Below are positions 7,748-12,764 of a stretch of DNA of 20,531 nucleotides, in pieces. A program made the translations under genes and the position numbers. The notes under the pieces are model-generated. The model saw only the letters and a program-made list of their open reading frames with translations. It was not told the origin of the DNA and searched no databases. The stretch is from a virus. The DNA lies in the IMG/VR virus record IMGVR_UViG_3300025093_000153, positions 1 to 20,531 of that record; one strand, written 5' to 3'. How positions within the stretch are numbered: the stretch's first letter is position 1; every line of letters starts with the position of its first letter.

Positions 7748-7777
7748 AAAAAGCGGGACGTTTTCGTCCCGCTTTTT
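7748..7777 (-). terminator. Strong rho-independent terminator between the 36-aa ORF and the capsid leader (symmetrical)
   Basis: The arms AAAAAGCGGGACG (7748-7760) and CGTCCCGCTTTTT (7765-7777) form a perfect 13-bp stem with a TTTT loop. The A/T flanks give a T-run on both strands, so it can work in either direction. For the minus-strand operon it lies 6 bases after the stop of the 36-aa basic ORF and ends the scaffold transcript before the capsid leader. It is the clearest terminator in the window. Confidence 0.9.
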
Positions 7778-7783
7778 AATTTT

Positions 7784-7894
7784 TTATGCTTTTCTTTTTT
7801 TTCTCTTTTTTAGCCCTGCGAAGTCTGCACCAGTAATTTTATTCTTAGGTTTAGCAACACGAGCAATTTTCTTTTGTTTTTTTGTCAAACCCAT
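7784..7894 (-). CDS. Tiny basic protein (36 aa), unknown function
   Basis: The ATG at 7892-7894 overlaps the scaffold stop as TAATG, and an AGGAAGG ribosome binding site precedes it. It encodes 36 residues, MGLTKKQKKIARVAKPKNKI then TGADFAGLKKRKKRKA, and stops 6 bases before the strong terminator. Fifteen of the 36 residues are Lys or Arg. Comparable tiny K-L-T-K-K-Q-K-K-I-A-x-x-A ... I-x-x-A-D-F-x-x-L-R/K proteins occur near capsid genes in other phages (from memory). The tight coupling, RBS, terminator placement and regular codons support a real gene although it is very short. Roles in capsid assembly or DNA binding are only guesses from charge and place. Confidence 0.75.
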   Translation of the reverse strand: MGLTKKQKKIARVAKPKNKITGADFAGLKKRKKRKA

Positions 7895-8910
7895 TATGCC
7901 ATCCTTCCTCGTTGAGCAAGCCTATCAAGAGTAGAGTTGCCTTCAGACTCTACGCCAGTTTCAGAAGCTATTTCTGATTGTGGCGTGTTTCCAACTGTGC
8001 CTGTGAACGCTTGGCGTCGTTTGGCAATATCTCTTAGACGCTCCATGTCGCCAGACTGGACACTGTTTTTGTAATCAGTACCGACCTTCATGGCCAACTG
8101 GGGGTCGAGAAAATCCTCAGAAGTGTAACCGCGCTCAAAAGCAAAGATTCTAAAATCCTCTGCTTGGTCTTCGCTTAGTCCAGTCTTCTGCGCCATACGG
8201 TCAAGGTTGTTAGCAATCCGCGTGGCCATTGCAGAGCTTTTGTCAGCTATACCGCTTGCGGCCAACTCTGCCCCTTGCTTTGCAGAGCCTTGAGCGTTTT
8301 GTAACATTGCCTGTACTGCCTGCATCAACTGTTGGTTTTGTTGCGTGATTTGAGGCAATGCCGCCATCATTTCACGATAACCAGGAGGAAGAGAGATTGC
8401 GTTGTCTTCCTCGTACTGAGCAAACATATCGCCAGCTTGCTCTTTCAACGTCACATTTGTCGTACCGTCTGTGTCGCCCAGTTCCGTGTTTTTGTCACCA
8501 GCTTTCAAAAGATTAACAAGCTGGCGCGCCGCGTCCATAGGGTCTTTGGCAAAGCCATTTTTAATAGCCGCCTCGATAACCATGTTGACTGGTTTCATTT
8601 CGGCGTTCTTGTGGTTCAAGGCCGCGTATCTTTTTAATGTCGCAGAGATTTGCTCTGGAGATAAGTCACGATACTCGTCATTGCCGTCTGCATCCTTGCC
8701 CATAAGAATTTTATAAAGGACTGGATTTTCGTCCATAGCATCTGACTCAACTTTCGGTGAGCCTTCTTCTACAGCCTTTTCAGTTTCGGTGGGTTTTTCG
8801 TCAGCCTCTTTTTCAGGGGCTTTAGCTTGCTTAGGGTCTACGCCCATTTGATTTGAAGCCACTCTATCAATGATAGCGGCGGCTACGTCTTGAGGCACTT
8901 CTTCAGCCAT
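7894..8910 (-). CDS. Capsid scaffolding protein (probable)
   Basis: This 338-aa protein is acidic at the N-terminus and mostly helical. Residues 28-60 are Glu/Lys/Pro/Ala rich and disordered-looking. The middle (about 185-225) is Gln/Met/Ala rich (Q-Q-N-Q-Q-L-M-Q-A-V-Q-A-M-L-Q), typical of a coiled coil. The C-terminus is short and basic (Q-R-G-R-M-A), as in scaffolds that contact capsid subunits. It has no Cys and no enzymatic motif. It lies immediately before the capsid gene. The ATG has a GGAGTAG ribosome binding site and overlaps the upstream gene by 8 bases. The scaffold assignment follows from composition and position. Confidence 0.72.
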   Translation of the reverse strand: MAEEVPQDVAAAIIDRVASNQMGVDPKQAKAPEKEADEKPTETEKAVEEGSPKVESDAMDENPVLYKILMGKDADGNDEYRDLSPEQISATLKRYAALNHKNAEMKPVNMVIEAAIKNGFAKDPMDAARQLVNLLKAGDKNTELGDTDGTTNVTLKEQAGDMFAQYEEDNAISLPPGYREMMAALPQITQQNQQLMQAVQAMLQNAQGSAKQGAELAASGIADKSSAMATRIANNLDRMAQKTGLSEDQAEDFRIFAFERGYTSEDFLDPQLAMKVGTDYKNSVQSGDMERLRDIAKRRQAFTGTVGNTPQSEIASETGVESEGNSTLDRLAQRGRMA

Positions 8911-9226
8911 TTTCTACTCCTTCTCCCAGCCGTGGCGGGGAATTAAAAATATCAGGTGAGGCCGTAGCGTCACCCAGGTCAGTTGCCTCAAGAGCTATCT
9001 CAGACTCCAAATGTGCTTGAAGTTTTTGAGGTAGCTCTAAAAGCTGTTTTGCGGTCCATATAGAACCGCGTCGGAAGTGCATCTCTTCTACTGACATGGC
9101 AGGATTGTTTGCCATAGTCATAGCCGCACCAACGATTTCTTTTTCCATCACCTCGATGATGTATGCCCATCCGCGAGACGACGCCAACTGTGTTACAGCC
9201 TTTAGGGTTGCTTTTGGTTGACCCAT
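8903..9226 (-). CDS. Small helical protein before scaffold, unknown function
   Basis: The start is the ATG at 9226, which overlaps the upstream TGA as TGATG (107 aa); the preceding in-frame TTG is unlikely. The protein is mostly helical with segments S-R-G-W-A-Y-I-I-E-V-M-E-K-E-I and E-E-M-H-F-R-R-G-S-I-W-T-A-K-Q-L-L-E-L-P. The last 25 residues are Gly/Pro/Asp rich. Similar short proteins with an F-R-R-G-x-I-W-x-A-[K/R]-x-L-L motif sit next to phage head genes (from memory), with no assigned function. There is no transmembrane segment. The 8-base overlap with the scaffold gene suggests co-expression for head assembly. Confidence 0.65.
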   Translation of the reverse strand: MGQPKATLKAVTQLASSRGWAYIIEVMEKEIVGAAMTMANNPAMSVEEMHFRRGSIWTAKQLLELPQKLQAHLESEIALEATDLGDATASPDIFNSPPRLGEGVENG

Positions 9227-9615
9227 CAAGACCGCCTATAAACAATGGTGTTGGCAGTTGCGCCGCGAGCGGCGTCTTCTACAGCGCGTCTAGCATCTGC
9301 CCTTGTTTTACCAAGGCGCGCGTCTAGGGCGTTTTTAAATACCATACCTTTGTTCATCACAGGGTCGGTAGAACCACTTGATTGATTTTCAGTAAACATT
9401 GTACTGACATCATCATTCAACCTTGCTGACGCAGGCACTACCTTTTTTCTCTCCCCAACGGTTGGCATATCTACCTTCTGGGAAAAGGCCAGCATATCTA
9501 AAGCCCCCGCAATAGGAAGGTTTACCATGCCACCAAAACCAGTTGGTAGATTTTTGCGCACCCTTGTAGGGACGCCCACTTTAAAACTACCCATCAAGTT
9601 TTTTCCAAAAGCCAT
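9226..9615 (-). CDS. Hypothetical protein (129 aa)
   Basis: The ATG overlaps the upstream stop as TAATG and has a GGAG ribosome binding site 6 bases before it. The first 35 residues are basic and glycine rich (MAFGKNLMGSFKVGVPTRVR). A short hydrophobic patch follows near 32-45 (V-N-L-P-I-A-G-A-L-D-M-L-A-F), too short and polar for a confident membrane span. The C-terminal half carries a charged Ala/Arg/Asp helix (A-D-A-R-R-A-V-E-D-A-A-R). It is part of the compact run between the 218-aa protein and the scaffold. I do not recognise the family. Confidence 0.6.
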   Translation of the reverse strand: MAFGKNLMGSFKVGVPTRVRKNLPTGFGGMVNLPIAGALDMLAFSQKVDMPTVGERKKVVPASARLNDDVSTMFTENQSSGSTDPVMNKGMVFKNALDARLGKTRADARRAVEDAARGATANTIVYRRS

Positions 9616-10271
9616 TATTTTCTCCGTCCGCGACGGCTTTTTGCCTTACCTGGCATTACTTTTTTGAAAGCCTTGTCCTTAGTTCCAGTGCCGCGCTTCT
9701 TTTTCATAGCGCCTTTTCTACCCATAGCCATAATCAAATCCTCACTTGCTTTACGTCTAACTTCTAACTCCGCCAAGTCCTCCGCAGGGAGGTTGCCGTA
9801 GTATCCTTTTCGTTCGAGAACCTTACTTGCATCATTCAATTCCGTTAGGTTTTGAACAAAGACTAGAGCGTACTCATCGTCAATAAGCTCCTCGAAGTCT
9901 TCATCATCTTCCATATTTTCATTCGGGTCGTCCTCTGGATGAAATGAAATTAACCACAAATCCTTTTTACAAACCTCCCGATTGTGGAGCTTTGTCCATT
10001 CTTTTAATTCTTTTGCTGAGAACTTGGGGTCTATTTGTGCATGTATGACCATCGACATTTCTTTTGGATAGTTAGCGATAGTCTGCATAACGTCACTCAT
10101 GTACGGGCCGAAGCCATACTTCACGTGAGCAAAGCCCTGTTCTAGCGCAGACAGCGCAAAAGGGCAGGGTGGATTGTCGTTGTAGTATTCTGTTTTTACA
10201 GAAAGGACGTGGGTAGCCCAGTTAATTAATTCTTGTTTTATCAGGGCTTGGAGTTTGAGTGAGTCTACCAT
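9615..10271 (-). CDS. Hypothetical protein (218 aa) with CPFAxxAL motif and basic tail
   Basis: An N-terminal helical segment (L-I-K-Q-E-L-I-N-W-A-T) leads to N-P-P-C-P-F-A-L-S-A-L-E-Q-G at residues 33-46. This motif resembles short marine-phage proteins with a conserved C-P-F-A signature and unknown function (from memory). Residues 111-135 are strongly acidic (E-D-D-P-N-E-N-M-E-D-D-E-D-F-E-E-L). A strand region Y-A-L-V-F-V-Q-N and G-Y-Y-G-N-L-P follow. Residues 185-218 form a very basic Lys/Arg/Gly tail (K-K-K-R-G-T-G ... S-R-R-G-R-R-K). The ATG directly abuts the upstream TAG with little visible Shine-Dalgarno. The basic tail could bind nucleic acid or balance the acidic segment. No function is assigned. 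Confidence 0.6.
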   Translation of the reverse strand: MVDSLKLQALIKQELINWATHVLSVKTEYYNDNPPCPFALSALEQGFAHVKYGFGPYMSDVMQTIANYPKEMSMVIHAQIDPKFSAKELKEWTKLHNREVCKKDLWLISFHPEDDPNENMEDDEDFEELIDDEYALVFVQNLTELNDASKVLERKGYYGNLPAEDLAELEVRRKASEDLIMAMGRKGAMKKKRGTGTKDKAFKKVMPGKAKSRRGRRK

Positions 10272-10523
10272 CTAGTCAGTTGGCCAATTTGTCATTCCTA
10301 TCCAGGCGGCGATAGCACCTAAAATAGCAACCGTAAAAAATCTAATTATAGTTTGTCCTACTGTTGCTTTTACTGACCTCCAGCTATCTAGTAAATCCCG
10401 TAGCTCGTGCATGTCGTGTATGGCGTCTTCATCTGCAAGCCCCACATCTTTTAACGCACGTCTAGCGCCGCGCTCTGCGGCGCGTTCGAGCATTTCTTCT
10501 ATTTCTTCAGGGCCGTATTTCAT
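10272..10523 (-). CDS. Small single-span membrane protein, DUF6127-like
   Basis: The ATG at 10523 is preceded by AGGTGG 5 bases upstream, giving 83 aa; a GTG at 10532 would add three residues (V-A-R). The N-terminal helix I-E-E-M-L-E-R-A-A-E-R-G-A-R-R-A-L-K-D-V-G-L, then D-E-D-A, then E-L-R-D-L-L-D-S-W-R matches the pattern I remember for DUF6127 phage/prophage proteins. One transmembrane helix lies near residues 58-77 (I-I-R-F-F-T-V-A-I-L-G-A-I-A-A-W-I-G-M). The length, single C-terminal span and charged N-terminus would allow a holin, spanin-like or membrane-anchor role. No lysis enzyme is visible nearby, so the function is open. Confidence 0.68.
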   Translation of the reverse strand: MKYGPEEIEEMLERAAERGARRALKDVGLADEDAIHDMHELRDLLDSWRSVKATVGQTIIRFFTVAILGAIAAWIGMTNWPTD

Positions 10524-10556
10524 CCTAGCCACCTGTCTCTATCCATAACTCAATAT

Positions 10557-10576
10557 CAGTTTTGTTTCCAAAACTG
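10557..10576 (-). other. GNRA-tetraloop RNA hairpin in the gap after the oxygenase gene
   Basis: The minus-strand transcript reads CAGUUUUG, GAAA, CAAAACUG: a perfect 8-bp stem closed by a GAAA tetraloop. It lies between the stop of the oxygenase gene (10584) and the start of the small membrane protein, the largest gap in an otherwise overlapping run. No U-tract follows, so a terminator is unlikely. RNA processing, stability or translational control are possible. Confidence 0.55.
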
Positions 10577-10583
10577 TCGTCCT

Positions 10584-11126
10584 CTATTTTATTTGCGGCC
10601 CTATAAACCAACTTACAATGCTGTGTCTTTTGCCGCCTGTTACTGGTTTGACTTGATGATATAAAAAACTAGGAAACACAATAACGGAACCGCGATTAGA
10701 AAAATTATCTGGTTCATACCCTTTATCCCCATCCATAAATTGAAACTCTCCGCCTTCGTAGTCTTCTCTGGAATTAAGTTGCATAACAACACTTATTTTG
10801 CGCATGTCGTCACACAATTTGTGTGTGTCCATGTGGGCTTCATAAAACTCGTCTATGCCATATTCAGTGAACTGGCAACCGTCTGTACCATCAATATCGA
10901 ACTTCCAAGCCTGTCTGTTAGCCAGTGTCGCATAGTGATGGCATAGGCCAGCTATCCAATCATTGTGGTCAAACCAAGCAATATGAGACTTACGTTTGGC
11001 TAAATTTACACCTCCTCCAGCTTGACCTTGTTCTTTTTTCATCTCTTTCCCGCGCTCGATAATTAAGTCGCACAAGCTGTCGCTCAACACACTGTCGAAC
11101 ATCCAAAAGTGGGGTTCTAAAATCAT
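10584..11126 (-). CDS. 2OG-Fe(II) dioxygenase, prolyl 4-hydroxylase / PKHD type
   Basis: This 180-aa protein carries the complete 2-oxoglutarate/iron facial triad and co-substrate Arg of the P4H-like superfamily. H98-x-D100 is in Y-E-A-H-M-D, the distal His157 is in F-L-Y-H-Q-V, and Arg167 is in G-G-K-R-H-S-I-V-S-W-F. The companion motif D-Y-E-G-G-E-F (122-128) and the V-I-V-F-P-S strand before the second His match PiuC/PKHD-type and phage P4H-like proteins. All key residues are present, so activity is likely. Such enzymes hydroxylate proline or other residues using O2 and 2-oxoglutarate; the substrate here is unknown. ATGA overlaps the upstream stop. It lies four genes downstream of the collagen-like protein, which makes that protein a candidate substrate. 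Confidence 0.92.
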   Translation of the reverse strand: MILEPHFWMFDSVLSDSLCDLIIERGKEMKKEQGQAGGGVNLAKRKSHIAWFDHNDWIAGLCHHYATLANRQAWKFDIDGTDGCQFTEYGIDEFYEAHMDTHKLCDDMRKISVVMQLNSREDYEGGEFQFMDGDKGYEPDNFSNRGSVIVFPSFLYHQVKPVTGGKRHSIVSWFIGPQIK

Positions 11127-11812
11127 CTATAGACTTTCAGGAGTATAGTGTCCTCTGGTGATGTCACTGTAATGCTAGGGGAGGACAGAGTTACAATTGT
11201 GTTTTTAGAAAGTGTCTTTGGGCCAACAAGGAGGTCGCTCTCTAGTGATATGAAATAACATTCACTTCCAGACTTTGGTATGTCTGTAGATTCTCCAGCG
11301 CGTAGCGGCAGAGCAAGTCTCCGCCAGTCTACGTCTAAACCTTTGGCTACAGTGCATGCACACTTTACGCCTGTGACCAGAACCTCTTGCTCAAGACGCA
11401 ACCAAAGCGGGAAGTAGGGTGGAGACACAACAGCCCAATCTTTTTGCTTCCACCATACGGATGCGTCTAATGTTAGCTCAAACACTGAGGTCTCAGAGTT
11501 TAATCCGCAATCAACAATATCAATACTTGGAATAAAATGTTCTGCCACCTCGTTGGCGCTTACGCCGTTCTGCATTATCGGGTAGCTGAACCGAAGGTGT
11601 GGTCCTTCAGCAAAATCAGGAGTTGGTGTGTAAATAAACCAAGGAGAAGCGTCTCGTATCAAACTATTCGTAGAGGGGTGATACTCAGCAGTTTTTGTAT
11701 TTACGTGGTGCGAATCCCGCGGCCAAACAAACTTATCTGTAGTGTCGTAAGTTACGTCTGTGTAAATAAACCCGTCTGCGTCGGGTGATGGTGTTTCTCC
11801 GTTGTGTCTCAT
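11123..11812 (-). CDS. Hypothetical protein (229 aa) in the oxygenase/collagen block
   Basis: The ATG overlaps the upstream TGA as ATGA, with a strong GAGGTGG ribosome binding site. The protein is beta-rich with many aromatic residues: an opening G-F-I-Y-T-D-V-T-Y, a central P-W-F-I-Y-T-P-T-P and L-R-F-S-Y-P-I segment, W-W-K-Q-K-D-W-A-V-V and P-Y-F-P-L-W-L-R near 123-144, and a Ser/Thr/Val C-terminus (T-L-S-S-P-S-I-T-V). There is no signal peptide or transmembrane span and no familiar catalytic motif. Its aromatic strands (W-P-R-D, Y-P-I) recall the neighbouring DUF6065-like protein, but homology is not shown. It is co-expressed with that gene and the oxygenase. Confidence 0.62.
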   Translation of the reverse strand: MRHNGETPSPDADGFIYTDVTYDTTDKFVWPRDSHHVNTKTAEYHPSTNSLIRDASPWFIYTPTPDFAEGPHLRFSYPIMQNGVSANEVAEHFIPSIDIVDCGLNSETSVFELTLDASVWWKQKDWAVVSPPYFPLWLRLEQEVLVTGVKCACTVAKGLDVDWRRLALPLRAGESTDIPKSGSECYFISLESDLLVGPKTLSKNTIVTLSSPSITVTSPEDTILLKVYR

Positions 11813-12063
11813 ACCACCTCAGTAGAAATGTCTACCGCCCCACTTGTACCAATCATTTCTACAGCACCACTTGGCGGTGGTATAACACCTTTAACTGTCA
11901 AGTGACTTTTAATTGCTGTCTCGATAGCTTTTTTTGTGTCTTGTTCAATTATCTTGCCGTCCACTATTACAGCGGGAACGCATATCTTTTCTTTTTGCAC
12001 ACTAATCAAAAATTCATTAAGCAAATCGTCAAAAGCTAAAATTGTGTAATCTACTTTACTCAT
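11809..12063 (-). CDS. Small hypothetical protein (84 aa)
   Basis: The ATG at 12063 overlaps the upstream TGA as ATGA, with GGGA 8 bases upstream; a longer GTG start at 12075 is less likely. The N-terminal part (S-K-V-D-Y-T-I-L-A-F-D-D-L-L-N-E-F-L-I-S) is helix-like. It is followed by a strand pair (V-P-A-V-I-V-D-G-K-I-I) and a helix A-I-E-T-A-I-K-S. The last 25 residues are Gly/Pro/Val rich. I do not recognise the family. Its place between the DUF6065-like and 229-aa genes suggests it works with them, possibly as a chaperone-like accessory factor (inference). Confidence 0.62.
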   Translation of the reverse strand: MSKVDYTILAFDDLLNEFLISVQKEKICVPAVIVDGKIIEQDTKKAIETAIKSHLTVKGVIPPPSGAVEMIGTSGAVDISTEVV

Positions 12064-12764
12064 TTTCTTTCCCACATTGTTTCTCGATATATGCTTGGAT
12101 GACTTTTACGTTGTCTACGCAATAAGTCCAGCGCATCAGATTCTTTGGGCGTCATAGCCCTTATATCGGCCTTTCTATTAAAACCTCTTTTAAAAGGTAT
12201 GGCTTGGATGACAGGATAGCCTCGCGGAATGATAAATGTCGTCCCTGTCTGCTTCAGGAAGCTGGGGAAGTTAACGAACTCTAAATACTTATCTGTTTCC
12301 ACCACACCAGACATAGCTTCAAAATACTTGTTTTCTCTGTTCAATGGAGAAACAAATAAAGTAGACCAGCCTGGTGGCGTTTTCATGTGCCAGTAATTTA
12401 AAATTTTTAGTGGCAAGCGAGGTAGGGAGGGGTGTCCTTTTATTTGTCCGACGTCATGGTCCTCAATAACATTGTAATTTAAATCGGTGCGCCACTCGAC
12501 GCCGCTTCCATCCTCATTTACAACAATGCTCATTTCAGCAGGAGTGGTTAGTATCCAACCGCTTACCATTGCGTCCAATACTGGAGGGCATCTTTTTATA
12601 CTTCTGCTGGGCCAAGCAGTTGGGTCATCAAGCTCCTCATGCCCAAACCCCTTTAGCTTCTTAAACCAGTCAGGCAACATGGAGCGCGCGGGTATTGGCT
12701 CAGGGATTACACCGTATAAGTCTGGGTAAGTTGTAAATGTAACTTTAGGGCTTCCGAAAATCAT
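12060..12764 (-). CDS. DUF6065-like phage protein
   Basis: This 234-aa protein has features I associate with DUF6065. The opening is P-E-P-I-P-A-R-S-M-L-P-D-W-F-K-K. Then come I-K-R-C-P-P-V-L-D-A-M-V-S-G-W-I-L near 57-73, N-Y-W-H-M-K-T-P-P-G-W-S-T-L-F-V-S-P-L-N-R near 122-142, and P-V-I-Q-A-I-P-F-K-R near 189-198. Function is not known for that family. The domain looks like a mixed alpha/beta fold without a membrane span. It overlaps both neighbours by ATGA and directly follows the collagen-like fibre gene. Marine phages often keep this family close to fibre or oxygenase genes (from memory), which may indicate a fibre-related task. The family name should be checked by HMM search. Confidence 0.68.
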   Translation of the reverse strand: MIFGSPKVTFTTYPDLYGVIPEPIPARSMLPDWFKKLKGFGHEELDDPTAWPSRSIKRCPPVLDAMVSGWILTTPAEMSIVVNEDGSGVEWRTDLNYNVIEDHDVGQIKGHPSLPRLPLKILNYWHMKTPPGWSTLFVSPLNRENKYFEAMSGVVETDKYLEFVNFPSFLKQTGTTFIIPRGYPVIQAIPFKRGFNRKADIRAMTPKESDALDLLRRQRKSHPSIYRETMWERK

